DNA from: Chrysomallon squamiferum
Lineage: Eukaryota > Mollusca > Gastropoda > Neomphalida > Peltospiridae
Length of the DNA: 64,000 nt
Direction: 5' to 3'
Assembly (NCBI GenBank): GCA_012295275.1
Contig: CM022673.1
Location: forward strand, 29,139,636-29,203,635
In this document: positions 1 to 21,800 of the stretch, one piece after another
Layout of the letters: every line of letters starts with the position of its first letter
Numbering within the stretch: the first letter of the stretch is position 1
Notes under the pieces: model-generated
The model's database searches: none
What the model saw: the letters and a program-made list of their open reading frames with translations, nothing else
Told to the model about the DNA's origin: nothing
Position numbers and translations under genes: made by a program

Positions 1-186
1 GTTGAATTTTAGTCATTTCAAATACTGAACTACAGTGTAGGGCCTTAATGACTATATTCGTTTCTCTGTTGCTAGGTTGTTGCTTTTTTGTACTTAAAAT
101 AATGGGCACTCCCATAAAAAAAGATAAAAGATAACTTTGATTTGTAAAATTTAGTATTTATTTAAAACATTTATCTTTTAAATAAG

Positions 187-3100
187 GCTTGACTGAAGAG
201 GAAAAGATTAGAAGAGCAGCCATGGAGAAAGAAAAAGGAAATGAAGTAAGTTAATACATTCTTGCATTTCCAAAATTTAACAAATAAATGCTCTTGCTAT
301 TGGTGCTGCTGCTACTACTAATGATGATAATAATAATAAAAGTAAAACTAATACTAATATCAAATAATAAAATAATTGTTATGATACTTTTGTTTATTTT
401 CCAACAAAGATTAACATCTTTGTTTAAGATTAATTAAAATTTTAAAAAAAGAAAGAAATGCAACCAACTTGTAGCTACATTTTTTGTTATTGTAAATGTA
501 TTTTCATGATACAAATATATTTTTAATCCACCATTTTTTTTTTTTTTTTTTTTTGTTAATTTGTTTTTGTTTTGTTTAGCAATTAATTTTAATGTGAAAT
601 GTACTTATTATTTTTGTTTGAACATTTATTTATAATATTTCTTGTTCAGGCCTTTAACTCAGGTGATTATGAAGAATCCATATTGTATTATTCAAGAAGT
701 CTTTCCCTTGTAGAACAACCAGCGTCTTTCAACAACAGAGCATTAGCATGTTAGTAGTTTTTCTAATTAATTTCTTCTGTTACTGCTCTAATTCCTTACA
801 GAAAAGATAATTCATAATCTGAAGTCGTTATTACAATATTTGAATTCATTTGCACATATATTTCCAAAATATAGTTCTAAAAAACTTAAAGAGAAAAAAT
901 TAACAAATTTGTAAAATAGTTATGACTGTTCTTTTAGTGTTTCTTGGTTTTGCAAACATTATTATTTCTATTTCCCATCATAAAAACCAGCACAGCTCTG
1001 AATTTGATATAAAACATTCATCAAATAAAGAGGAAAAGAAAATGAGATTTCAATTTTTTCTTACTTCCATAGAGCATTATTATATTTAAATGTTAGAAAG
1101 ACTGCAGAATATTTAATATTTCCAACATACAGTTTTAACTGTTGTTAAGAAAGGTAATTTTAAATATAAGTTTCGTTAAGAAAGGTAATTTTAAATATAA
1201 GTTGCATATGCACAAGTATCTCATATAATGTGAATAATATTTGATGTCACAGTATCCCTGTGTTATTGCAGATCTGAAACAGTCTAAATGGGACTATGCT
1301 TTGAATGATTTGAAAAATGTACTGAAAGATGAACCAGATAACATTAAAGGTAATTTTATTATTATTATTTTATTTTTTTTTATTTTTATTTTTTTAATTA
1401 AAGTGTCTTTTAATTTATTTTTTTTAGTATTTTTGTGTTTATTTAAGAGTTCTTATTTTCTTGTAAATTATTTTTTTATATTTAATTTTTAAAATCATTC
1501 AGCATTACTTAGGATTGGCACAGCATACAAAGGAAAGAAATGCTTTGAAGAAGCTAAAAAATGCTTTCGAAGAGTTTTAAAGTTGGAATCTAACAACAAA
1601 AGAGCTGAGGTATTATTACTTTTTTTAATTTAAATTATTTATCACTTTACAGATGCATAGTAGAAGAGTATGAAATTACAAAAGCATGTTTCTTTTTTTG
1701 TGGCTTTTTAATCTTTTCCTTAACAATGTATTGAAAAGTCAAATATAATATTTCAGTTGCATCTTTGGATTGTAATATCATTAAATAAATACATATTGTA
1801 TGACAAAAAGTCATCAAGATGATAAAACCAGTACTATAAGTTGTTATCATTGTGATTAAACAATTTATTTATATTAGTGGATTTTTTTTTTTTTTTATGT
1901 TTTGCTTTACATTTTCAATATTATTGACAGAAGTTCTTGTATTAAAACACATGGCTAACTTAATTTGTTTCTAAAAACACTGCAAATTAACACCATCCAT
2001 TATTAAACAAATAATTTATTTATAATCAGTGCATTTACTTGTTTGTTTTTTTAGATTTTTAATTATTACTTGCATCTTTGTCTTATTTGTTTTATTTTTA
2101 AAAAATGATAAGCAATTAAAACCCATCATTATCCAGTGCAGTTCTTTATTTTTTAGTTATTACTGGCATGATTACTGTCTTATTTGATTTCTGTTAAAAC
2201 AGTATTAGACAAACAGTTGATCTATAATGATTCTATTTCATTTGTTTTATATTTTCAGTCGTTACTTGCAGAATTAGAGAAGGAAGAAAAGAAGTACAAA
2301 GCTGAAAAGGAGGAAAGGAAGGTGAAGGGTCACAGGATGAAAATTGAAGATGTCAGTGATTCTGAGGAGATTGAAGCTGAACAGAACATCGACACCAAAG
2401 TACAGGAGACAAACATTGTTCCAGAAGCTGACACTGTTGTCAAAGGAAACAGACATTCTGTTAAAGAAAACAATACAAGCCGAGGCCAAGCAGGGAGAGA
2501 AACAGCAGCAAAACAAAGTGTAGGTAAAGCTGGTTCTAAAGACATTTGGCAGGATGATGATTTGACTGAAGAAAAAACTGAATCTACAAACTGCAATCAA
2601 GCCGAAACAACCAATCATCTGTCAGAAAAAACTGTCAATGCCACATCCAAAGTTGATGATGTTGTTGATAAAAGTGTTGCAGCATCTGTTGAAGAACCAC
2701 AGCAGTTTCTGTCACGACCAGTGTTCTATCAGTATCCCATGCCTGCCGTCTGTTCGAAGCTACGGGAAGAAGGAAATTCTTTGTTTCGAGCAGGCCAGTA
2801 TGCACAAGCTGCAGACAAATATTCACTTGCCATCAAAAAATTTGGAAAAGGTATTTTTTTTATTATTTTTTGTTTTTTATAACATCACTATCTTTTCTGT
2901 TGAGTAATAATTTTAATGCTGTTTGAATCTTATTTTTTTTAATAATTATTAGTAAATCATAATAAAATATTTTGCCATGGTTTTGTGTTTGGAAAATGAG
3001 TCAAAAGAAGATAGTAAGTTTGATGCCAATTAATAAATATATACATATGTATACATTGTTGTTTTAATGCAACCTTTTCTTTTTAATTTGTTTTTTCCAG

Positions 3101-6100
3101 CGAATGAAGAAACAGTTGTTGGTTTGTCACTTATATACAGTAATTTAGCTGCATGCGAGTTTAAGACAGGAAACTGTGCAGCTGCTGTAAGGAATTCTAC
3201 AAAAGCTCTGGAAATGATTCCTCATTCTGTAAAACCTTTACTGAGAAGAGCTGCAGCATATGAAGCCATTGAACGGTGTGTTGGTTGAATCACACAGCAA
3301 ACACATTAGTGATTTATTATTCTCAGACAGTGATTAATTTTAGTTTTAAAAGATAGTGCAAAACACCTAAAAATCAGAATTTGTTTATCACAGAACAACA
3401 AACATGGTGTTAGTAATGCTATACTCTGGCAATGTAATTTGACATTTTTTAAAACAATGTTAATTTTTTTAATAATCCTATTGAAAAATATTTAATAATA
3501 ATAGAGTTATGTGGGGAAATAGGGAAATATTCCATTTATTTGTATTCATCCTCTTCCCTTATACTAGCTGTTGACAGTGAATGTTGATTCTGTTAAATGT
3601 TATGTGTCTTTCAGCTATGACAAAGCATATGTTGACTTCAAACACATTATTAGCTTGGATGTTTCCATTGCCCAGGCACATACAGGAGCTTCCAGGTTAG
3701 TGTGTTTTGTCTCAGTGTTTCTTTGGTTTTAATTAATATTTGTTTCCTCTGTACTGATTTACATTTTTATCTTTTCATCATTTTAGGTTAAATTATAAAT
3801 ACAGTTTTAAAAATCATTTAAGAAATGCAAATTTCATTTAACAGGTTGATTTTAAAAGTGATATTTATGGTTTTGGTGTAAAAACAATATTACTGCTTTG
3901 ATATATTAAATAATTTTAGAATGTTTTTTTTTTTGCTTTTTGCTTTTGACCTTTTGAACCCTGGCTTCCATCCTGTTAGACCCTTTCAAATTATTTATTG
4001 ATTCTAGATGCAGCCACACATATTTTTACCTTCATCAATTTCCATGTCCTGAACAAAATATATCCAATTTATTTTAATCTTTTTTTGTAAAAGATGCCAG
4101 CAAGCACTGAATGTGAAGTTTGGCTCAGCTTGGCGAGAAAAGATACCTCCTCTTGTCAAAGTCAATCCCTGGGAAATTCCTCAGATTGTTGAAATTGGCA
4201 GTGATGGCAAGAAACCACCACTGCCCTCCCAGACCCAACGAGCCAGTCAAACTGGGACTGGTCCTAGTCAAGCAGCAGGGAAGTCAGTCCAGGTGGACAG
4301 TAACTCAGCTGAGACTGTGATTTCTGATGGCACAGAAAATGATTCAGCAGAGTCTTGTGTGGAGTGTCCAGACCCTGAAGGATGTTTCCTGCAGCTCAAA
4401 TCACAGGGAAATGACTTTGTTCAAAAGGTGTCTTTTTATTTAATCTTATTTTTTGTAAATTTTATGCCCACTGTATTCAACAGAGTTGTCTGATATTTTT
4501 CAGTTGCTTGTGAAATACTTGATGTTAGTCTAGTGTACTTTTTACAATAATTTAATATCATAAATGTGCAGTATTTTATTTTAATAATAGATGAAATAAA
4601 TTTGTGTTTAATATATCTATGAAGCTGTTTATGAGGCTGACATCATATTCCTTTTTGCTTGAAAATTTGTTTCTAAATATTGTATTAAAATAGATCTGAA
4701 TGTTGCATAACTTTTTCTTTTTGTCAGTTTCATTATTTTTCATCACTTTATTAAGAAGAGCTTATTTATTTCCTTAGATTATTTATTTAGTTCATCATAA
4801 TTCCTTGTTCCCTTTAATCTTTTAAAAAAAAAAATAATAATAATTTACTAAATTAGTTTTAGTATACTTATATAATTCATACATAATGAATACTCAGAAA
4901 TTCAGAATTTAATATCTTATAATTCTTAATATCAAGTGTTTTCAAACAGTTCTAATGAAGAACTTTATTTATTTTTTATTCTTGCTCAAAATTTATATTT
5001 ATTAACATTATGTTATTATTAATGGTTAACCTCTTAAAAATCTTTAATTTTTTCATTAATTAACATCAATTATAAACTGCTTCACTATTTGTAATTTTAT
5101 TGAGTGTTCTCTTATTTTATGTTTGACAGAATAATTTTAAAGAAGCTATAGAATGCTATACTAAGTGTATAGACATCTTCCCCAACAAAGCTGTAGGGTA
5201 CACAAACAGGGCTCTGTGTCATCTCAGATTGAATCAGGTGAGAGTTAAAACATTTCCTTAACATGAAGCATTTACCTGATACTATTTGTGTTGTAATTAT
5301 TCATCTTGTATTGCATTTAATCTTGAAGACGATCATTTGAAATCTGTTTTATGATTTTGTTTTTTATTGCTGCAGTTCTAGAACATCTTTATATGCAACA
5401 AATTAAAATGTTTAATTTTCCATAGGCTGCACCTGCCCAGGAGGACTGTTGTAGAGCTTTGGAAATTGAAGAAAATAACACCAAAGCCTTGTACAGGAGA
5501 GCTCAGGCCAGAAAGGTAAATAGTGAATATAATTTAGTCTTTTATATGATACTTTTGAACTCTAGTCACTGGGATAAAGCATGCATGCGTGCGTGTGTGT
5601 GTAATGAAAATGTTATGGTTAAAAAGAGAGTAATAGAAAATGAGTAGAAACATTTAAGATGAGTTTGTCTCCAAAGCATTGATTGTAATTTGATTATTAG
5701 TTCAAATACTGTAAAACGCTATCTGTAACAAACATCTGAGGTTCATGAAGGAATCTTTAGAAGGTGTTTATGTTTTCACAGATGTTAGAGCAATATAAAG
5801 AAAGTCTACAAGATTTGTTCACACTTCTGAAGATGGAGCCTAATAATGTAGCTGCCAAGAAAGAAGTGGAAATTGTTAAGAAATATTACAAAGAGGTATG
5901 TCATTATACTAAAGTGTTTATATTAATACCTTCTTCTTTTTTTTTGACTGTTAGAAATACATGTGCTATATTAGATTATACTCTGTTTTTTGATATTTAA
6001 AATATTGTTCTTTTTATTATGTATTAGGAGCTGGAAAAATGTCATTATACTAAAATGTTTATATTAATACCTTCTCTTTATTTTGACTGTTAGAAATACA

Positions 6101-8641
6101 TGTGCTATATTAGATTATACTCTGTTTTTTGTTATTTAAAATATTGTTCTTTTTATTATGTATTAGGAGCTGGAAAAATGTCATTATACTAAAGTGTTTA
6201 TATTAATACCTTCTCTTTATTTTGACTGTTAGAAATACATGTGCTATATTAGATTATACTCTGTTTTAGAATGATATTTAAAATATCGTTCTTTTTATTA
6301 TGTATTAGGAGCTGGAAAAAGCTAAGAGTCAGACAACTAAAACCACACCTCCAGCAAAAGAACAGAAACAAAGAAAGAGAATGAATATTGAAGAAGTGGA
6401 TGATGATGATGATGCTGATGTTAAAATAACAAGTGAGAATGTTTGTTTATTCTTTGTGTCAAAAACCTAAATCAGACAATAATGACCTAAGAACAAGAAT
6501 GTATGCAATAAAACAATTTTACTGCTTTGTTTGGATATATATATAATAGATATTAAAAAGCTAAGATCATTACTTGTATGTTCCATTAAAATTTCATTAT
6601 GTTAAATATTTCAGAATGTAATATATACTTGAGAATGTAATGATATTTTTTTATAACATTTAATATATATGTATATATACACAAACACACCCACACACAA
6701 CACACAACACACATACACAAACACACACATACATACATATATACTCTTATTATATTTGTGTCACACAGCAAAACACAAATATGTCAAGCAAGAGTTGTGG
6801 TCCTTTTTTTTCTGTTTAATTTTATTGCCAGTTTATAAATCACCTCCACAACAAATAAAATAATAAACAATTAGATGATGTGTATTACTGCACAATGAGA
6901 AGAGACATAGAAATTCCATTTGTTCCTTGCTACTGGCTTTTCAGAGAAATCAGAATCAAAGGATTCCACAGCAAAAGTTGAGCCTGTTGACAGCAAATCA
7001 GCGACCAAAGAAAACAAACCAGGTGTCACTCCAGCAGCAGCAGATCCAGCCAATCAGCCCAGCAAGAAGTCCAAACACAAGTCTAAATCTAGTAAAACAA
7101 CAACCTCTGGCTTGCCCACAGCCCCGCCCACAGCCCCGCCTACAGTCCCTCCTCCCACAGTGCCAAAACTGGAGAAAGCTAGTCCATACGAGTTCATCCA
7201 AGCGTGGAATGCTCTGAAGAGGTCACAAGGTATAGGAGCATACGCCGAACTGCTGAGGAAGGTTTCACCCGATGAGTTGCCAAGAGGTTTGAATATATTC
7301 ATTGCTTTATTAATAGTTAACTATTAAATAGTTGAGATTGTAATTGATGTTCAGATAACAAGTTTAAGATAAAGTTTAAGAATAGAATTTTCAAAACAGA
7401 CGAAAATACTTCTGTCAACAATATAGGCATTGTATACTGCTATAATTGAACATGCTAACAGTTATTGTGTTTAGACTCTAATTATGATGATAGATCATTC
7501 TGTTATTATTCTATGATGTTCTTCTATCAAGAATATTTAAATATAGATAGTTTTGGCCTTACTTCTAAATTGAGATCTGGCAATCAGGTCACATAAAATT
7601 TATTTTTAGTTTAAAAATAATTCATAAGCACAGAATATATGTTATAGCTTCTTATTATTCTATTCACTATTAAAGTATATATCAGCTATGTTTCTGTTTA
7701 TCATTCCACTTATTTTTGTTTTTATTATTATTGTTGTTTTTTTCAGTGATCAGTAAACACTTTGACGGCAGTATGTTGCAGACAATCACAGCCTGTGTGA
7801 AAAATGAGTTTATTAAGAAAAGTGAGTAGTAGAAATCACTGATGATGAATATTTTCATTCATGTAACAGAGAAACCTCACTTAGAATTGCATTCTCCTAT
7901 TTAATTACTTGCTAATATTTTTTGCTGCTTAGCAGGTACCTTTTTGTTTGGCATTTAATGGTAGTGTATTTTTGCTAGATGACATTCACGTTGTTAACAA
8001 CTGCAAGCATTATATTAAAGTCCACTTATACTGGGTTTTTTATACATGTTCTGCTGCAGAATTTTTATGACATTTTGTTTTGTGTATTTCACAGATGACT
8101 ATGACAGAGGTTACAAAATTCTTTTCCATCTTTGTAAAGTGGCTCGGTTTGGAACTGTGTCAATGTTCATGACAAAGCCAGAGAAAAAAGGTAAATATTT
8201 ACTGACAGATCAAGTCCTATACAATATTCTATTCATTTTACTTTTTTCTGAAAAAGGTAAATTACATAAAGTCTATACACATGCCTGTATATTATTTTAT
8301 TTGTTCTTTCTTATCTAAAAAGAATGATTATGGTAATTATAGTCATATATAAAATAAATAATAAATGGATTCATTCAAATTTATTATACAGTAAAAGTTA
8401 TCAGTTATGTTTAAAAAATTAGGTATTTATATGGATAAATTAATATGGCCTACATTGCCATTGGATATAATTATTATACTGCATTTGTTTTTCGATACTG
8501 TGTGTCTTTTGTTTTAAAAAATAATTATACATTCATTTCACAGAAATGAGAGACATTTTGAACAACTTGGCAAGTCACAAATCAGAGATTTACTCTGAAA
8601 CTGACATTAACCACCTGAGAGAGAAATACAGCGTCCAGTGA
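187..8641 (+). CDS. SPAG1: SPAG1 orthologue, TPR co-chaperone (5' partial, 16 exons)
   Basis: Coding exons: <187-245, 650-749, 1272-1349, 1503-1609, 2259-2850, 3101-3275, 3615-3695, 4094-4427, 5130-5237, 5426-5515, 5782-5895, 6309-6432, 6945-7286, 7747-7821, 8095-8190, 8544-8641. All introns are GT-AG and all phases agree, giving 856 visible residues. Order: a first TPR cluster (EKEKGNEAFNSGDYEESILY, then FNNRALAYLKQSKWDYAL); an acidic linker with RMKIEDVSDSEE; a second cluster (KLREEGNSLFRAGQYAQAAD onward); a linker with AWREKIPPLVKVNPWE; a third cluster (GYTNRALCHLRLNQ, ALYRRAQARK); a low-complexity linker rich in Lys, Thr and Pro; and a C-terminal RPAP3_C domain from PYEFIQAWNALKRSQG to the TGA. 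This is the SPAG1 layout. The family is a cytoplasmic HSP70/HSP90 and R2TP-type co-chaperone for preassembly of axonemal dynein arms, so a role in cilia and flagella is inferred. Roughly the first 200 residues before TPR cluster 1, the start codon and the promoter lie outside the window. RPAP3 shares the C-terminal domain but not three TPR clusters. Confidence 0.94.
1144..1203. repeat. Two-copy 31-bp tandem repeat in a SPAG1 intron
   Basis: Two near-identical copies of a unit containing AAGAAAGGTAATTTTAAATA lie in the intron before the 1272 exon, ending about 70 bases upstream of its acceptor. This looks like a simple local duplication, and no function is suggested. Confidence 0.8.
5898..6318. 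repeat. Three tandem ~140-bp copies spanning intron end and exon start in SPAG1
   Basis: Three consecutive copies begin at 5898, 6039 and 6178 (periods 141 and 139). Each holds the end of the intron plus the first dozen bases of the next exon. Each copy therefore ends in TTATGTATTAG followed by GAGCTGGAAAA. The acceptor used for the coding exon is the last one (AG at 6307-6308). The earlier acceptors (AG at 6026-6027 and 6165-6166) lead from the same ELEK codons into intron-like sequence. From the first, an in-frame stop follows after about 20 codons. The copies differ at only a few positions, so the expansion looks recent. Confidence 0.92.
6433..6944 (+). other. SPAG1 intron with TA/CA-rich tract
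   Basis: This intron separates the acidic-linker exon from the RPAP3_C exon. It contains an imperfect AT then AC dinucleotide stretch at about 6660-6740 and no coding signal. Small reading frames across the tract are low-complexity artefacts. Confidence 0.7.
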
Positions 8642-8708
8642 CAACAGTAACAACAGCAGCAACACCTTAATGTGATATTTTCCTGCAGCAGTCCAAGAAC
8701 TGATATAC

Positions 8709-8714
8709 AATAAA
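8709..8714 (+). terminator. Likely SPAG1 polyadenylation signal (AATAAA)
   Basis: A canonical AATAAA lies 68 bases after the SPAG1 stop codon at 8639-8641. A T-rich stretch follows within the 41-bp tandem repeat downstream. It is the first such hexamer after the stop, and a later site could also be used. Confidence 0.6.
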
Positions 8715-8726
8715 CTTTAACATGAC

Positions 8727-8815
8727 GTTTTGTTATTACCACATGCATACATTACCACACACCTATTGTTTTGTTATTACCACATGCATACATTACCACA
8801 CACCTATTGTTTTGT
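8727..8815. repeat. Two-copy 41-bp tandem repeat just 3' of SPAG1
   Basis: Two essentially identical 41-base units start at 8727 and 8768, each containing ATTACCACATGCATACATT. The pair overlaps the region where SPAG1 transcripts should be cleaved, so it may lie partly in the 3' UTR. Confidence 0.85.
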
Positions 8816-9631
8816 TATAATTCCTTTTATCTGAATTTTCTTGCTGCATGAGAAAACTAGGCTAAAGTGCTAAATTTCCAAAAAAAAAAAAAAATGTTCT
8901 GCTGATATTAACTTTGTTACTGATATAGTACCCCTTTGGGAAATTCCTTCACAGTGGGACCAAAATCCTTTTTAGAAATTAGAAATTAGACTGAAATAAA
9001 GAGATTTAAACAGAAAAGTGAAAATACACAAAATAGCTGCATACTTGTTTGGCCAGGTTTTCCCGTGCAACATTAGTTAGTCAATATTTTGTTTTGCAGT
9101 GCTCAAGATGAAAATCATTACCAAGAGTGTTCCTAGTAGATCTAATAAATCCAATATCTATAGTGTATTTTTTTAATTTCTTTTCACACTAGTTTGTTTT
9201 TGTTTTTTGGTTTTTTTGTCATACTTCTACTATAGAAGATAACAATTAGCATTTTTTTTTTTTTTTTAATTTGTTGTTTTTTTTGTCATACTTCTGCTAT
9301 AGAAGTTAACTATTAGCTTTTGGTTTTTTTGATGAATGATTCATTTACAGAGATCCTGTCAATGAAAATTGTTTCCCTAACGTTTGACATGACAGTGTGA
9401 TAAATGATGTATTTAATACACATGCTAATGTTTGAATTGTGATGAAGCTTACATAGATTTCAGATGATGATAGTGGAAAGCGAATTGGTCTGGGAATGAA
9501 ACTGGTGAATACAGATTGTGATTTATTGATGAATATAAATCATTTAGATTCTTAAAAATAAAATAGATTATTTGACATTAATTATCATTATATTTCAGGT
9601 CCAATGTACTTTATTGTTTTAAGGTGAACAA

Positions 9632-9673
<42 letters not shown>

Positions 9674-10168
9674 AATAATAAGTTAAAAAGAAAGAAGAAG
9701 AAATTACGTACTATTTAATATTTAAAATTTTATTTTTCCCTTATGTCTTTCCATCAGAAAAAGACGCTAGTGAAATTATGATCAGTATTGTCCCTGTCGA
9801 ATGTTCAATTGTACACATTTAAGTTTGTAATTATTATTATCACTTTATTTTTTATATATATATTTTTGCATGTTTGTTACTTTTTTGAATTTAAGTTTTT
9901 TTTATTTTTGTACAGTTTGTGAGGTGCTTCATTATAGTGTATTCTCTGTGTTAATTGCAGTATGGTATTTTGTTAAGATGTTAATAATAATTTGTAAATC
10001 ACTAATATCCGTTGTTTGTTTTTTTTTTTTTTTTTTTTGTGCATTTTCTAGATTGGTTAAATATACTATTTTAATTACTTAAAATAAAAATATATTATGA
10101 TGTGTGTACGTGTTATTTTAATTTATTATTAAATAGATTAAAAAAAAAGTGTTTTAAATAAAAACAAA

Positions 10169-10199
<31 letters not shown>

Positions 10200-11217
10200 T
10201 TACAAAGTTAGATCTCATCATATTCAGTTGTATAAATTTCTTGGATTTGCATACATTCACGCCCATATGCAAAACTGTTGTACAGTAATAATAATGCTCT
10301 TGAAAACCTCTATTACACAACCTCTTTTACATGCTTTTACATTAATTTTACTCATTACACAGTTAAAGCCATTTCATCAGGTTTCATTTCATACAAACAG
10401 ATTATAAAAGGTAATACATTATTCCATCTGAGGTCACGACACGAGGACATACGATACAGTTGTACAATGCTTTACCCTTACAGGTGGCTGTAATATCCAG
10501 TAACCTTTGTTTTGTTCAGGCCTGTCATTCATTTTCTAAGAATTAAAGACGTTTGAAAAGATTTGACTCAGTCTCTCGGGGATTTTTCTTTTTATTAATG
10601 TCTCTCTGTCTATTTATACACACACAAACACAGACATAGATAAATATATAGAAAGTTTATACGCATTTAACCACATTTGCTGTTATTTAAATAACAAAAC
10701 CTTTACTAAACAAACTTCGAATACATTGAACATAAACGGTTTTTTTTGTTTTTTTGGTGGGTTTTTTCGATAATCGTTCTGTATCATTTTGTTTTGGCCT
10801 TTTCCTTTTTTAGTAAATATATTGTAGTCATTATTAAAAAATAAAATGAAATTAAAAAAAAAAATGAACAAATATGAAAATAACGATTTACAGCTTCCTT
10901 GTTACTTTTTGTTATATTTGCATTTCTTCTCTTTCAGTTTTTTCTTTCTTTCTTTCTTTTTTTCATGCTAACAATATTTAAACTATCTTTTCTATTATGT
11001 CATAATGACAGTTTCGTGCAATAAAGTGTAGAACACGAATGGAAAAGAAAAACAAAATGCCTATCTTATATTGGACAATACAGTTTTATTCAAAAAGATA
11101 TTTCTCACTTCCTACCCACTACAAAGCTTTATTGTTATAAATGAAAAATATATCTCTCCAGATTTCTTTAGAACTGACTAAGTGTCTCTTAGTAAGTTAG
11201 GTCATTTCCATTACTTT
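8816..11217. other. Intergenic DNA between converging SPAG1 and homeobox genes
   Basis: AT-rich sequence with poly-T runs, a roughly 80-base imperfect duplication around 9200-9310, an (AAAT)n tract at 9635-9680, and a (TAA)n tract at 10168-10197. Reading frames here are short and dominated by Phe, Ile and Lys codons. I see no gene. Confidence 0.6.
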
Positions 11218-11269
11218 TAAACAAAAGCCAGATAATATATATATAAATAAATTTTATCTGGCTTTTGTT

Positions 11270-11271
<2 letters not shown>
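11218..11271. repeat. Perfect 18-bp inverted repeat (hairpin) with AT loop
   Basis: The stem 11218-11235 (containing AAAAGCCAGATAA) pairs perfectly with 11254-11271 (containing TTATCTGGCTTTT) around an 18-base AT loop. (AT)n and (AAAT)n tracts follow directly. It lies about 1.1 kb beyond the homeobox stop codon on that gene's strand. It could be a foldback remnant of a small transposon or a transcript hairpin; neither is shown. Confidence 0.8.
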
Positions 11272-11301
<30 letters not shown>

Positions 11302-11596
11302 TAAATAAATAAATAAATTAATTAATTAATTAATAATAATACACTATTTTCAGTTGAGCTAGGTGATGAAAAAAAAAAAAAAAAAATGTATTGCGCCGAA
11401 CTTTAACACGTAGTATCTCGAAAACCCTGTATAAAATATTTTAAAACGTTCTGAAAATGTACATGAGCAAAGACATGGATGTCGTCCTTACTGTTTGATA
11501 TCGAAAACCGCAGCTTCCGAATTTAAAGAACGTCATTTTATCAGACGATCAATGGGTTCTCCATTTTCCTTGCAACCTGCTCTTAGTGTCCAAGTT

Positions 11597-12112
11597 CTAA
11601 ATCTCTTCAAGGTGACCTTTTTCCTTGATTTTAGTCTTTAATTCTTCCTCAGTGGAATTTTCCATTCGACCTCTGAAAACTTTCTCCGTGTGTTGAACAT
11701 TTTCTTCTGTAGATGACGTTTTACGGAGACCAATTCTCATTTGCCTAACAGTGAACCACTCGTACTTTCAACCCTTTTTTTTATCACTCTGTTTACCGAT
11801 GATGTATTCCACTTCTTTCCTGGAAGTTCCTTTATGATTCTCGAACTTTCCCACCGAGTGGCAAGTGGCAACAAAGTGCTTATCTGAACTCGAGAGTACG
11901 TCTTGGATATGAAGTGATGAAAAATCAGAATTAAAATGGCTGAAATCATTTTTTTCCAGACTCACTACTTTTTGTGTGTACAGCCTAACCAGACGACATT
12001 GATTGACATGGATCACTGCAGTGTAATCAGTGGCGACTTCGGGAAAATAAAAAAAAATAAATACTAGCGAAAGTAAGTCGAAACTTTGGCCAGTAAACCT
12101 TTTATTATACAT
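11597..12112 (-). pseudogene. Unrecognised reading frame broken by a single in-frame stop
   Basis: Read on the minus strand from 12112, 114 codons are open to a TGA at 11768-11770. The same frame then stays open for 56 more codons to a TAG at 11597-11599. In such AT-rich DNA, 170 codons with one stop is unusual. The residue mix is protein-like, for example RLYTQKVVSLEKNDFSHF before the stop and KYEWFTVRQMRIGLRKTSS after it. It sits 287 bases downstream of the homeobox stop on the same strand. I do not recognise the family. It may be a decayed transposon domain or retro-copy, or a chance frame within a 3' UTR. Confidence 0.4.
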
Positions 12113-12205
12113 TTTGTATGGAGTTTGATGTGGTTTTGAATAAAAAGTCTTAAGATTTAGTGTGTTTTTGTTTGTTGTTGTTTTTTTTTGTTTTTTTTCA
12201 ATTTT

Positions 12206-12216
12206 ATTTTATTTTC
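12206..12216 (-). terminator. Candidate homeobox-gene polyadenylation signals
   Basis: On the minus strand this run contains overlapping AATAAA hexamers (plus strand TTTATTTTATT) about 185 bases after the stop codon at 12399. In AT-rich DNA such hexamers are common; another lies near 12099. This is a positional candidate only. Confidence 0.3.
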
Positions 12217-12398
12217 TTGTTTAGGTTATTGATTCCACATTTACATTAAAACCAAATAAAAATTTCCGTAGAATAATAGACCATCATTCAAGAAAAAAAA
12301 ATCCTTGCTCTTTTGGCACATTCACGTTTGGCACAAAACTCTAAGCAAAGGAAGGGAAACAGCGCACTGAACGTGGCGTGTTGTGAACTGAATCTGTT

Positions 12399-21700
<9,302 letters not shown>

Positions 21701-21800
21701 AATGTAACTCTTTAAGTGCGCGCAGCAAATGTAATTTTGGGAAATAATTCTTTCGAATAGGAGCTGGCGCTGGTTCTTGATTTAATATTATATATTAAGA
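21701..21800 (-). promoter_or_regulatory. Homeobox 5' leader and possible TATA-like box
   Basis: On the minus strand, a TATATAA-like run at about 21785-21800 lies some 90 bases before the ATG at 21700. About 60 bases of mixed sequence follow it. If it works as a TATA box, the leader would be short and unspliced. In AT-rich DNA the motif is weak evidence. Confidence 0.25.
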
